DNA from: Catenisphaera adipataccumulans
Lineage (GTDB): Bacteria > Bacillota_I > Bacilli_A > Erysipelotrichales > Erysipelotrichaceae
Length of the DNA: 64,000 nt
Assembly: GCF_014202755.1 (NCBI RefSeq)
Contig: NZ_JACHHK010000001.1
Span: 124,001-188,000 of the forward strand
Reading direction: 5' to 3'
Both the position numbers and the translations under genes were made by a program. Of this stretch, positions 41,257 through 49,747 are shown piece by piece; position 1 is the first letter of the stretch; every line of letters begins with the position of its first letter. The notes under the pieces were generated by a model. It searched no databases. It saw nothing but the letters and a program-made list of their open reading frames with translations, and had not been told where the DNA came from.

Positions 41257-43529
41257 TGTTTACCCTGTATAGCGCCGATTTTATCGGCAATCCCGGAAAC
41301 TGCTCCTATCCGCATAAGACCGTTGTCATGGACGCGGACAGCATGAGAGACGCAGTCGGTCACGACTATGTGTGTGCGGAGTACAAAAACCACTACCGCA
41401 ACAGCGACAACTTTCTCTCCGCTGACTGCCTCCCCGTTGACTGTGATAACGACCATTCAGAAGATCCGAAAGACTGGATCACACCGGCAGACGTGCTGGA
41501 GGCATTTCCGGGAGTAAGCCTCGCCATCCATTACAGCCGTTTTAATCAGCGCGAGAAAAACGGCAAACCGGCAAGGCCAAAGTTCCATGTGCTCTTTCCC
41601 ATCGACCGGGTGACAGATGCCGCCCTCTATAGCGATATGAAGAAGCTGGTCAATTCCATATTTCCGTATTTTGATACGAAGGCTCTGGATGCTGCTCGCT
41701 TCTTCTTCGGAACACAGGAGCCGAATGTGGAGCTCTATCCCGGTCGCATGAACCTCACGGAATTTTTGAATGACGACGAGTTCGATGCAGACCTGCCCGG
41801 CGGGCATGAAAAAGACGTCGTGATACCGGAAGGAAGCCGTAACGCTACCATGTCCCGTTTTGCCGGTATCGTCATAAAGAAATACGGCGATACAGAAAAA
41901 GCCTACCAGAGCTTTCTTGAAAAGGCCGCAACATGTGTGCCACCTCTGGATAACAGCGAGCTTAATACAATCTGGCACAGTGCCCAGCGTTTTTATTCCA
42001 AGATCAGCCGAGAGGACGGATATGTCCCTCCGGAAGTTTATAACGACGAGAACAGCTATAAGCCGGAGGACTTTTCCGACGTCGGGCAGGCAGAGGTGCT
42101 CTCGAAGTATTTTGCAAACGAGCTGCGTTACTCACCGGCCACCCACTTTATCCGATACAGCGATCACTACTGGCAGGAAACAGAACCCGGCGCACAGGCC
42201 GTCGCTCATGAACTCACCCGCAGGCAGCTCGCAGAAGCCAGTCGAAATTTGATGGAGGCTCTGCAGAAGCTCAAAAATTGCGGAGCACAGGAAATCCTTG
42301 ATAACACATCCAAGGCCAAGGCTGAACAGCTGATGAGCGACGAACAGATGGAGGCCTATCAGGAGTTCCTTGCCGCCAAGGCCTACCAGAGCTTTGCCGT
42401 CCGTAGACGCGACTCCAAAAACATTACATCTACCCTCAAAGAGACGCACCCGATGCTGGAAATCTCGCCGAGAGACTTGGACGCAGACTGCTTCCTGCTC
42501 TGCACACCGGAGGCGACCTACGACCTTCGTAAAGGTATCGCCGGAGCCCGCGAGCACTCTGCTGATGACTTTATTACAAAAATCACGTCCGTGTCACCCG
42601 GCAGTAAAGGAGCGCAGCTCTGGCAGGATAATCTGGATCTGATTTTTCAGAAGGATCAGCAGCTTATCGACTATGTGCAAATGATCTGCGGCCTTGCTGC
42701 AATCGGGAAGGTTTTTGTGGAGGCACTCATCATTGCATACGGCGATGGCCGGAACGGCAAATCCACCTTCTGGAATGCCATCTCCCGCGTGCTTGGACTC
42801 TACAGCGGAAATATATCCGCAGATACCCTGACCGTCGGCTGCCGCAGGAACATCAAGCCGGAAATGGCTGAGGTCAAAGGCAAGCGCCTGCTGATTGCTG
42901 CGGAAATGCAGGAAGGTGCAAGGCTCAACGACTCTACCGTCAAGCAGCTCTGCTCTACGGATGATGTGTTTGCGGAGAAAAAGTATAAAGACCCGTTTTC
43001 CTTCAAGCCCTGCCATACGCTGGTGCTGTATACGAACCACCTGCCTCGCGTCTCCGCTTCCGATGACGGTATCTGGCGCAGGCTTATCGTTATCCCATTT
43101 AATGCCAAGATCGAGGGCAAGGCCGACATCAAGAATTACGGCGAGTACCTGTATGAAAATGCCGGTGAAAGCATTCTGGCATGGATCATCGAAGGTGCCA
43201 AAAAAGTCATCGCGCTGGACTACCAGATTCCGGTACCGGACTGCGTGACAAAGGCCATCGATGAATATCGCAGCCAGAACGACTGGTTCGGGCATTTTCT
43301 GGACGAGAAGTGCGATGTGGATGAGTCCTTTAAGGAAAGCTCCTCGGCGCTCTATCAGGCATACCGCAACTACCCGCTGGACTGCAATGAGTATGTGCGC
43401 AGCACGGCAGATTTTTACTTTGCGCTGGAGAAAGCCGGATTCGAGCGGCTGACACTGAATCGGAAGCGCTATTTCAAGGGCTTAAAGATTCATGAGGACA
43501 GCGGTGCAGAGGAAGATTTTCTGCAGTGA
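41256..43529 (+). CDS. P4/D5-family phage primase-helicase
   Basis: A 757-residue protein. The N-terminal part is primase-like (YICAEYKN-type VCAEYKNHYRNSDNF, CLPVDCDNDHSEDP with acidic metal residues). The C-terminal part is an SF3 helicase with D5-N: Walker A AYGDGRNGKSTFWNAI, Walker B LLIAAEMQEG and sensor HTLVLYTNHLPRV. It primes and unwinds DNA at the phage origin. Confidence 0.9.
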   Translation: MFTLYSADFIGNPGNCSYPHKTVVMDADSMRDAVGHDYVCAEYKNHYRNSDNFLSADCLPVDCDNDHSEDPKDWITPADVLEAFPGVSLAIHYSRFNQREKNGKPARPKFHVLFPIDRVTDAALYSDMKKLVNSIFPYFDTKALDAARFFFGTQEPNVELYPGRMNLTEFLNDDEFDADLPGGHEKDVVIPEGSRNATMSRFAGIVIKKYGDTEKAYQSFLEKAATCVPPLDNSELNTIWHSAQRFYSKISREDGYVPPEVYNDENSYKPEDFSDVGQAEVLSKYFANELRYSPATHFIRYSDHYWQETEPGAQAVAHELTRRQLAEASRNLMEALQKLKNCGAQEILDNTSKAKAEQLMSDEQMEAYQEFLAAKAYQSFAVRRRDSKNITSTLKETHPMLEISPRDLDADCFLLCTPEATYDLRKGIAGAREHSADDFITKITSVSPGSKGAQLWQDNLDLIFQKDQQLIDYVQMICGLAAIGKVFVEALIIAYGDGRNGKSTFWNAISRVLGLYSGNISADTLTVGCRRNIKPEMAEVKGKRLLIAAEMQEGARLNDSTVKQLCSTDDVFAEKKYKDPFSFKPCHTLVLYTNHLPRVSASDDGIWRRLIVIPFNAKIEGKADIKNYGEYLYENAGESILAWIIEGAKKVIALDYQIPVPDCVTKAIDEYRSQNDWFGHFLDEKCDVDESFKESSSALYQAYRNYPLDCNEYVRSTADFYFALEKAGFERLTLNRKRYFKGLKIHEDSGAEEDFLQ

Positions 43530-43542
43530 TCCGGGACTATGA

Positions 43543-43633
43543 CAAGGTGTATCAAGGTCTTATATAAAAACTCTCTTAGGCCTAAAAAAATAGCTCTAAG
43601 AAAAAGTTTGGTAAATACCATTGATACACCTTG
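43543..43633. repeat. 13-bp inverted repeat downstream of the primase gene
   Basis: CAAGGTGTATCAA (43543-43555) and TTGATACACCTTG (43621-43633) are perfect complements 65 nt apart. Inside lie further complementary blocks (AAACT-CTTAG and CTAAG-AGTTT types). The 140-nt gene-free space could be an origin, a structured RNA or a terminator. Confidence 0.75.
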
Positions 43634-43670
43634 CACATCCCCTGAAATTAACGCCTGACGGAGGTTTGCA

Positions 43671-43952
43671 ATGATAGAAAAACAGATAGAAAACAAGTTA
43701 ACTATGGCGGTGAAAAAGAACGGCGGCATTGCCCTTAAGCTGGTGTGTCCCTCTTTCGCAGGAATGCCCGACCGACTGATCTTACTCCCTGACGGCCATA
43801 TCGGTTTCGCAGAGCTGAAGGCACCCGGCAAAAAGCCACGCCCTCTCCAGCTCTCACGCCACAGGCTGCTGCGGGAGCTTGGCTACCGGGTATACGTCAT
43901 TGACGATCCGGAACAGATTGGAGGGATGATCGATGAACTTCAATCCACATGA
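43671..43952 (+). CDS. VRR-NUC domain nuclease
   Basis: A 93-residue stand-alone VRR-NUC protein: KLVCPSFAGMPDRLILLPDGHIGFAELKAPGK gives the Asp and Glu-x-Lys of the PD-(D/E)XK core. Such small nucleases often adjoin the SNF2-like helicase, as here with a 20-nt overlap, and may resolve branched DNA. Confidence 0.9.
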   Translation: MIEKQIENKLTMAVKKNGGIALKLVCPSFAGMPDRLILLPDGHIGFAELKAPGKKPRPLQLSRHRLLRELGYRVYVIDDPEQIGGMIDELQST

Positions 43953-45285
43953 TTATCAGGCTTATGCCATCCGCTACATCGAAAAGCATCCCGTGGCTGC
44001 AGTCCTTTTAGATATGGGACTTGGCAAGACGATCATCAGTCTGACAGCAGTATATGACCTGTTGTTTGACAGCTTCGAAGTGCATCGCGTTTTAGTGGTG
44101 GCTCCCTTAAGAGTCGCCCGCGATACATGGCCAGCAGAAATCCAGAAATGGGAGCACCTAAGAGGTCTAACCTATGCGGTCGCAGTCGGGACACCGAAGG
44201 AGCGAAAAGCCGCCCTCATGCATGGAGCAGATATTACGATCATCAACCGTGAGAACCTGCAGTGGCTCATTGACGAGTCCGGCTTTCCCTTTGACTTCGA
44301 TATGGTGATTATTGATGAGCTGTCGTCCTTCAAAAATCATAAATCCAAGCGTTTCAAGTCTCTGATGAAGGTACGGCCACGGATTCACCGGATTATCGGC
44401 CTGACCGGCACTCCTTCCTCCAACGGACTCATGGATCTGTGGGCGGAGTTTAAAGTGCTGGATATGGGCGAGCGCCTCGGACGCTTTATCACGCAGTACC
44501 GGACAAATTACTTCATGCCGGACAAGAGAAACGGCGAGATCATCTACTCCTATAAACCGCTGCCCTATGCGGAGGACGCCATCTATCGGAGGATCTCGGA
44601 TATCACGATTTCCATGAAATCTACCGACCATCTGAAGATGCCGGAGCTGGTTTCAACGGAATATGAAGTGCAGCTTTCCGACTCTGAGCGCAGCCGTTAT
44701 GAAGATTTGAAACAAGAGCTCATATTGCAGCTCCCCGACGGCGAGGTGACTGCTGCCAATGCCGCATCGCTTACAGGCAAGCTCTCACAGCTCGCAAATG
44801 GTGCCATATATGCCGATACCGGTGAGGTCATCGAGTTCCACGACCGGAAGCTGGACGCTTTGGAGGATATTATCGAGGCCGCCAATGAAAAACCGCTTCT
44901 TGTGGCCTACTGGTTCCGGCATGACCTTAGCCGCATCAAGAACCGCTTCAATGTCCGGGAGATCAAGACCAGCCGAGATATTGCTGACTGGAATGCGGGA
45001 AAGATTCCTGTAGCAGTCATCCATCCGGCCTCTGCCGGTCACGGTTTGAACCTTCAGGCAGGAGGCTCCACCCTTGTATGGTTCGGTCTCACATGGTCGC
45101 TGGAATTATATCAGCAGACCAACGCCCGTCTCTGGCGGCAAGGTCAAGAATCCGGCACTGTGGTGATCCAGCACATTATTTCCAAGGGCACCATCGACGA
45201 AAGGATCGTAAAGGCGCTATCTAAGAAAGAGATGACGCAGACCGCACTGATTGACGCGGTCAAGGCTGATCTTGAGGTGGTGTGA
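43933..45285 (+). CDS. SNF2-family phage helicase
   Basis: A 450-residue SF2 helicase: LLDMGLGKTIISLTA (Walker A), VIIDELSSFKNH (motif II, an Asp-Glu-Leu-Ser variant), IIGLTGTPSSNG (motif III) and ARLWRQGQESGTVVIQ (motif VI). It follows the VRR-NUC gene and probably remodels replication intermediates with it. Confidence 0.92.
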   Translation: MNFNPHDYQAYAIRYIEKHPVAAVLLDMGLGKTIISLTAVYDLLFDSFEVHRVLVVAPLRVARDTWPAEIQKWEHLRGLTYAVAVGTPKERKAALMHGADITIINRENLQWLIDESGFPFDFDMVIIDELSSFKNHKSKRFKSLMKVRPRIHRIIGLTGTPSSNGLMDLWAEFKVLDMGERLGRFITQYRTNYFMPDKRNGEIIYSYKPLPYAEDAIYRRISDITISMKSTDHLKMPELVSTEYEVQLSDSERSRYEDLKQELILQLPDGEVTAANAASLTGKLSQLANGAIYADTGEVIEFHDRKLDALEDIIEAANEKPLLVAYWFRHDLSRIKNRFNVREIKTSRDIADWNAGKIPVAVIHPASAGHGLNLQAGGSTLVWFGLTWSLELYQQTNARLWRQGQESGTVVIQHIISKGTIDERIVKALSKKEMTQTALIDAVKADLEVV

Positions 45286-45509
45286 TGACCGATCCTTATG
45301 AAAATCTCGCCAATGCCATCGTGCTGCAGGCAGTGAAGGATTACCGGGACGCCCTGAAGCGCCTGAAAAAGAAACCCGGTAATCAAGCCGCTATGTCGGA
45401 TGCAATGGAATGTGAACTGTTCTTCCGCTCCGGCTGGTACAAAGCACTGACGAGTGTAGACGGCGAGTATCTCATACAAAAACTACGAGAGGAGGCGAAG
45501 TCCTTATGA
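45285..45509 (+). CDS. small phage protein of the replication module
   Basis: A 74-residue, mostly helical protein (DPYENLANAIVLQAVKDYRDAL, FFRSGWYKALTSVDGEYLIQ). ATG 45285 overlaps the helicase stop by one base, and its own stop overlaps the next start. Proteins of this type accompany DUF1492 in many Bacillota phages; function unknown. Confidence 0.75.
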   Translation: MTDPYENLANAIVLQAVKDYRDALKRLKKKPGNQAAMSDAMECELFFRSGWYKALTSVDGEYLIQKLREEAKSL

Positions 45510-45934
45510 CAGTAAAAGAATATCTCCATCAGGCCTACCGCCTTGATCAGAGAATCAAGTCCGACACGATGGAAGCGCAAAACCTACGTGAGATGGCGGG
45601 AAGTGTGTCGGCTATCCAATATGATAAAGACCGCGTGCAGACTTCCCGAAATACGGAAGCACCCTTTGTCCGAACGCTTGAGAAGCTGTGGACTCTGGAA
45701 AAGAAAATCGCCGGTGAGCTGGAAATGCTATCAGACCTTAAGAAACAGATACGGGAGGTCATTGAGGCAGTCCCTGATACCGACGAGCGCATGGTACTCA
45801 AGTATCGGTACATCCATAACTATACATGGGAGCAGATCGGAATGGAGCTCTGTGCAGATGCCCGCACCATTCGTCGCTGGCACGGCAAGGCGCTCCTTCA
45901 TGTAACACTTCCGGATGATCCGATTATCATTTGA
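45506..45934 (+). CDS. DUF1492 sigma-like phage regulator
   Basis: A 142-residue protein with an N-terminal coiled-coil-like half and a C-terminal region similar to sigma region 4 (ERMVLKYRYIHNYTWEQIGMELCADARTIRRWHGKAL). The family is thought to switch on late genes, like ArpU. Directly downstream lies a promoter with three 10-bp repeats, the likely target. Confidence 0.85.
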   Translation: MTVKEYLHQAYRLDQRIKSDTMEAQNLREMAGSVSAIQYDKDRVQTSRNTEAPFVRTLEKLWTLEKKIAGELEMLSDLKKQIREVIEAVPDTDERMVLKYRYIHNYTWEQIGMELCADARTIRRWHGKALLHVTLPDDPIII

Positions 45935-45935
45935 A

Positions 45936-45998
45936 ATGCGCCCGAAATGTCCTGCTTTGTCCTGAGATGTCCACCCGCCCTTTATGATAGTATATAAT
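45936..45998 (+). promoter_or_regulatory. late promoter with phased 10-bp repeats
   Basis: ATGTCC, TTGTCC and ATGTCC at 45947, 45957 and 45967 recur every 10 bp. A poorer ATGCGC at 45936 may be a fourth unit. TATAAT (45993-45998) is the -10 box, and no -35 consensus is found at the right distance. The layout suits an activator bound on one DNA face beside RNA polymerase. Confidence 0.7.
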
Positions 45999-46047
45999 CA
46001 GCGAAAAGAATAAAGAAACAGCTGCACGCGCAGCACACGAGCCTTGC

Positions 46048-46077
46048 GGGAACACCCTGCAGGGCTTTCTTTATGCC
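46048..46077 (+). terminator. hairpin in the late leader
   Basis: GCCTTGCGGG and CCCTGCAGGGC pair around an AACA loop, followed by TTTCTTT. It lies between the late promoter and the HNH gene, so some transcripts may end here. Confidence 0.5.
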
Positions 46078-46096
46078 CTGAAAGGAGGCACGGCTT

Positions 46097-46444
46097 ATGC
46101 CAAGAAAACCACAACGACCGTGCCGCTATCCCGGCTGCCCACATCTTACGGACGGCGTTTATTGTGAGGAGCACGCCAAGATCATGGAACAGCACTACGA
46201 GAAGTTCCAGCGCGGCTACTCTCCCGGCAAGCGCTACGGCAGAGCATGGAAACGAATCCGTGACCGCTACGTTCATAAGCACCCGCTTTGTGAGCAGTGC
46301 TTAAAGGAAGGACGCTACGTCGCGGTCGAGGAAGTCCACCACATCGTGCCGCTTGCTGAGGGAGGATCGAATGACGAGTCCAACCTTATGAGTCTTTGTC
46401 GTTCGTGTCACGAGAAGATTCACCGCGAGCGCGGCGACCGGTAG
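46097..46444 (+). CDS. HNH endonuclease of the packaging module
   Basis: A 115-residue HNH protein: CEQCLKEGRYVAVEEVHHIVPLAEGG and NLMSLCRSCHEKIH give the zinc Cys pairs and catalytic His residues. An additional Cys set lies at the N-terminus (CRYPGCPHLTDGVYC). HNH genes just before the terminase genes are needed for cos cleavage in HK97-like phages. Confidence 0.92.
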   Translation: MPRKPQRPCRYPGCPHLTDGVYCEEHAKIMEQHYEKFQRGYSPGKRYGRAWKRIRDRYVHKHPLCEQCLKEGRYVAVEEVHHIVPLAEGGSNDESNLMSLCRSCHEKIHRERGDR

Positions 46445-46520
46445 GGCGGTCAAAATCTCTACGACCCTTTTCCCCGGAAAACGGCGCGGGGTCTTTTACG
46501 CAAAAATTGCAATTCAAACA
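46445..46520. other. candidate cos/packaging region
   Basis: The gap between HNH and small terminase genes holds GACCC (46463-46467) paired with GGGTC (46489-46493), and the palindrome TTTTCCCCGGAAAA (46468-46481) inside. GC-rich dyads in this position resemble cos regions of HNH-dependent phages. Assigned by position and symmetry only. Confidence 0.45.
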
Positions 46521-46560
46521 GGGTATTAAACCCTGCACCACAGAAATGGAAGTGATCGAC

Positions 46561-47142
46561 ATGGCGAAAGACGGAACCTATCGCGGCGGGCGGCGTGTCA
46601 AAGCTGGCTCCAAGCCGGACGCCCTCGCCGACAAAATTATGAAAGGCGCACCTGCAAAGCGTATGGAGCTGCCGGACTTCACTGACGACATGACCGACTT
46701 CGATGTTGACGACATCGGTGACGGCGTGGAGCTGGAAGGCATGGATATGCCAAGCCCGGATGATTACCTCTCTGCTCTTCAGAAGGACGGTAAGCCCCTC
46801 GGTGCAGATGAAATCTATAAGGAAACATGGCTGTGGCTCAAGGAGCGCGGCTGCGAGAGGCTGGTAAACAAGCGCCTGCTTGAAAGCTACTCTGAGGCCT
46901 TTGCCCGGTATATCCAGTGCTCCGAAGCTGTCAGCAAATACGGCATGCTCGGAAAGCACCCGACCACCGGCGCTGCAATTGCGAGCCCATTCACACAGCT
47001 TTTGATGAATTTTCAGAAGCAGGCCAACCTGCTCTGGTATGAGATTTACGACATTGTGAAGCAAAACTGCACCGAGCCATTTGAAGGTAGTCCGCAGGAC
47101 AGCGTGATGGAGCAGCTGCTTCGAAGCAGGAGGAATATGTAA
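46561..47142 (+). CDS. terminase small subunit, P27 family
   Basis: A 193-residue P27-family small terminase: an N-terminal polar part (YRGGRRVKAGSKPDALADKI) and the helical domain ERLVNKRLLESYSEAFARYIQ with TTGAAIASPFTQLLMNFQKQANLLWYEI. ATG 46561 is preceded by GGAAGTG. It recognises the packaging site and loads the large subunit. Confidence 0.9.
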   Translation: MAKDGTYRGGRRVKAGSKPDALADKIMKGAPAKRMELPDFTDDMTDFDVDDIGDGVELEGMDMPSPDDYLSALQKDGKPLGADEIYKETWLWLKERGCERLVNKRLLESYSEAFARYIQCSEAVSKYGMLGKHPTTGAAIASPFTQLLMNFQKQANLLWYEIYDIVKQNCTEPFEGSPQDSVMEQLLRSRRNM

Positions 47143-48408
47143 ATGAACACACAGAAATTAGAACAGGTACCTATTGATAAACTGGTGCCCTACGCCCGGA
47201 ATGCCCGGACACATAGCAAGGAGCAGATCGCACAGCTCCGGGCTTCTCTCAGGGAGTTCGGCTTTGTGAGTCCTGCTGTCATTGATGCGGACTATAACAT
47301 CCTCGTCGGCCACGGTCGCATTACGGCTGCCCGCGAGGAAGGATATGAAACCGTGCCCTGCGTCTTTGCAGAAAACCTGACGGAAGCACAAAAGCGTGCG
47401 TATATCCTTGCGGATAATCAGCTGGCGCTCAACGCAGGCTGGGATGAGGAAATGCTGTCGGTCGAATTGTCTGATCTGCAGGATCAGTCCTTTGACCTAT
47501 CTCTCCTCGGCTTTGATGCCGGTGAGCTGGATAAACTGCTCGGCACCGGAAGCGAAAAGGACATCGCCGATGATGATTTTGACCTCACCGCTGCCCTTGA
47601 GAAAGCTTCCTTCGTAGAGCCCGGCGACATCTGGACGGTTGGCAAGCATAGAGTCATGTGTGGAGATGCCACCTCTCCGGAAGATGTGGAAAAGCTCATG
47701 GACGGCAAGAATGCAAACCTTGTTCTGACCGATCCGCCCTACGGCGTATCCTTCAAAGCCTCGGATGGTCTTACGATCAAGAACGACTCTCTCAAGGGCG
47801 AGGAATTTTACAAGTTCCTGCTGGCAGCGTTTAAGAACATGGCTGACCACCTCGAAAAAGGCGGAGCCGCTTACTGCTTCCACGCGGATACTGAAGGGCT
47901 CACTTTCCGAAAGGCATTCATTGACGCAGGTTTCCATCTCGCCGGTGTGTGTATCTGGGTAAAGAACAGCCTCGTGCTCGGTCGATCCGATTATCAATGG
48001 CAGCATGAACCTGTGCTCTATGGTTTTTTGCAAAACGGCAAGCACCCGTGGTATTCCGACCGCAAGCAGACCACCATCTGGAACTACGATAAACCAAAGC
48101 GCAATAAGGATCACCCGACCAGCAAGCCGCTGGATCTTCTGGGCTATCCCATCCAGAACTCCTCTCAGGAAAATTCTGTAGTTATTGATACCTTCGGCGG
48201 CTCCGGTTCCACACTGATGGCCTGCGAGCAGCTGAACCGCGTCTGTTACATGATGGAGCTCGATCCGAAATACGCCTCTGTCATCCTTCGCCGTTACGTG
48301 GAGGATACCGGCGATGAGGAAAATGTATATGTAATAAGGAACGGCGAAAAGCTCTTCTATTCCGCTCTGGCAAAGGAAGTCGAGACCTCTCCGACGGCGG
48401 GTGTATAA
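47143..48408 (+). CDS. ParB-like domain fused to a DNA methyltransferase
   Basis: A 421-residue fusion. Residues 1-110 are a ParB/Spo0J-like nuclease fold (LVPYARNARTHSKEQIAQL, NILVGHGRITAAREEG). The rest is an amino-methyltransferase with DPPYG at about 196 and the SAM-binding FGGSGSTLMAC near 350, a beta-class order (catalytic motif first). It likely methylates phage DNA for protection from host restriction. It stands between the two terminase genes. Confidence 0.92.
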   Translation: MNTQKLEQVPIDKLVPYARNARTHSKEQIAQLRASLREFGFVSPAVIDADYNILVGHGRITAAREEGYETVPCVFAENLTEAQKRAYILADNQLALNAGWDEEMLSVELSDLQDQSFDLSLLGFDAGELDKLLGTGSEKDIADDDFDLTAALEKASFVEPGDIWTVGKHRVMCGDATSPEDVEKLMDGKNANLVLTDPPYGVSFKASDGLTIKNDSLKGEEFYKFLLAAFKNMADHLEKGGAAYCFHADTEGLTFRKAFIDAGFHLAGVCIWVKNSLVLGRSDYQWQHEPVLYGFLQNGKHPWYSDRKQTTIWNYDKPKRNKDHPTSKPLDLLGYPIQNSSQENSVVIDTFGGSGSTLMACEQLNRVCYMMELDPKYASVILRRYVEDTGDEENVYVIRNGEKLFYSALAKEVETSPTAGV

Positions 48409-48480
48409 TACACAATTTCTGCCCGGATTCTTCGGCGATTTTCTACCTTAGAAAATGTCGAAAAATGCTTGATAAATAAG

Positions 48481-48513
48481 GCTTTCAGAGTGATGTATAT
48501 ACATGCCGAAAGG
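48481..48513 (+). promoter_or_regulatory. conserved leader element, copy A
   Basis: 33 nt that match 28 of 33 positions at 49689-49721. Shared core: TTCAGAGTGAT followed by a TAT-rich dyad (ATGTATATACAT at 48493-48504), then CC and AAAGG. It lies 40 nt before the start of the next gene and after a short TACACAATTT match that also recurs. Confidence 0.7.
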
Positions 48514-48553
48514 CACAGCTTAAAACCTTAATTCACAAAGGAGGAACACACTC

Positions 48554-49222
48554 ATGAAAGCAAATTACAACGTAACCGGAAACGACAGAAAAGCATTGGT
48601 CGCAGCCATCGAAAACCTCACCGGCGATAAGGCGATCTACATGCGTATGCCGACCTGCGCTTACGAGATCGGCGACATCACGGTCGACAAAGAAGGCGGC
48701 GTAACCTGCGAGGACGCAGACAAGCTGGAACGCATCATCCACAGCCTGATCGCGGATGGCTTCACACCGGAGGATACCGAAGAGGTCGAAAGCTACGATG
48801 AAGCCACCGGCCTTACAGTCAGCCTCCCGCTCGACAAGGTGGCAGTCGGAAATCTCACCAACCTCCTCACCGCCAAGGAGAGCCTCATCAAAAAGGCACT
48901 CGGCATTGACGACCTTGGCATTGAGGTCACGGAGGATGCGGTCAGCTTCCCTTGGTTTACTGAGATGCCTGAGCCGGACGAGGTCAAGGCCTACACCCAC
49001 TTCATTGCCGCCCTTGGCAAAATGAGCCGGGATTTGAAGCGTATCAGCGCCACTGAAAAGGAAGTCGACAACGAGAAGTACGCATTCCGCTGCTTCCTCC
49101 TGCGGCTTGGCTTCATCGGAAACGAATATAAGGCAGAGCGCAAGATTCTCCTTAAGAATCTCTCCGGCAACTCCAGCTGGAAGAACGGCGCACCGGAAAA
49201 GGAGGTGGCAGCATGCGAATGA
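48554..49222 (+). CDS. conserved phage accessory protein (annotated elsewhere as virulence protein)
   Basis: A 222-residue soluble protein. The start MKANYNVTGNDRKALVAAIENLTG and the internal MPTCAYEIGDITVDKEG are typical of a family common in mobile elements of Bacillota and often labelled virulence-related without proof. A ribosome site AAAGGAGG precedes ATG. It leads a three-gene accessory operon with its own leader element. Confidence 0.75.
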   Translation: MKANYNVTGNDRKALVAAIENLTGDKAIYMRMPTCAYEIGDITVDKEGGVTCEDADKLERIIHSLIADGFTPEDTEEVESYDEATGLTVSLPLDKVAVGNLTNLLTAKESLIKKALGIDDLGIEVTEDAVSFPWFTEMPEPDEVKAYTHFIAALGKMSRDLKRISATEKEVDNEKYAFRCFLLRLGFIGNEYKAERKILLKNLSGNSSWKNGAPEKEVAACE

Positions 49223-49437
49223 TCACGAAAGAGCAGCTTGAAGCGCTCCGCTCCCGCTACCCGGCAGGCACCCGCGTGGAGCTTCTCCAGATGGACGATG
49301 TGCAGGCTCCGCCTATCGGCACCAAGGGAACCGTTACGGGAGTCGACGATACCGGCAGCCTCATGGTGAACTGGGACAACTGCTCCGGCCTGAATGTCAT
49401 CTACGGCATCGACCGTGTGCGGAAGGTGGTGGACTGA
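49213..49437 (+). CDS. DUF4314 protein
   Basis: A 74-residue SH3-like protein: RYPAGTRVELLQMDDVQAPP and GTKGTVTGVDDTGSLMVNWD define DUF4314. It overlaps the previous gene by 10 nt. Function unknown; frequent in mobile elements. Confidence 0.88.
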   Translation: MRMITKEQLEALRSRYPAGTRVELLQMDDVQAPPIGTKGTVTGVDDTGSLMVNWDNCSGLNVIYGIDRVRKVVD

Positions 49438-49438
49438 T

Positions 49439-49615
49439 ATGGATGAAAAGGTAAAGGAACAGATTCTTGCCATCCGGGACACTGGTCTTACCAATATGGT
49501 CGATGTAAACATGGTGCAGCGTCTGGCCTACGAGAGAGACTTCTACGAGCTGGTTTTATACCTTGAGGATCACCGGAAAGAATACGTGAATTTCATTCTG
49601 ACCGGCGAGGCATAA
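49439..49615 (+). CDS. DUF5049 protein
   Basis: A 58-residue helical protein (MDEKVKEQILAIRDTGLTNM, YERDFYELVLYLEDHRKEYV) of the DUF5049 type, directly after DUF4314 as in other elements. No function known. Confidence 0.82.
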   Translation: MDEKVKEQILAIRDTGLTNMVDVNMVQRLAYERDFYELVLYLEDHRKEYVNFILTGEA

Positions 49616-49688
49616 ACTACACAATTTAGGCCTCAAAACTTCCTGCAGGATTGTCACATATATTTCGATAAATAGCTTGCTATTACAG

Positions 49689-49721
49689 GCGTTCAGAGTG
49701 ATATATGTACATACCAAAAGG
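49689..49721 (+). promoter_or_regulatory. conserved leader element, copy B
   Basis: Second copy of the element at 48481-48513, with dyad TATGTACATA (49704-49713), 26 nt before the start of the next gene. A TACACAATTT match again follows the preceding stop codon. Reuse in front of two unrelated genes argues for a promoter or structured leader. Confidence 0.7.
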
Positions 49722-49747
49722 GAAAACAACAACAAGGAGGAACCACC

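Noticed and set aside
44167-44631. Antisense frames inside the SNF2 helicase, primase, terminase and methyltransferase genes (110-380 residues)
   Set aside because: Long antisense frames are expected in GC-rich phage genes with this codon usage; none has a start signal or known domain.
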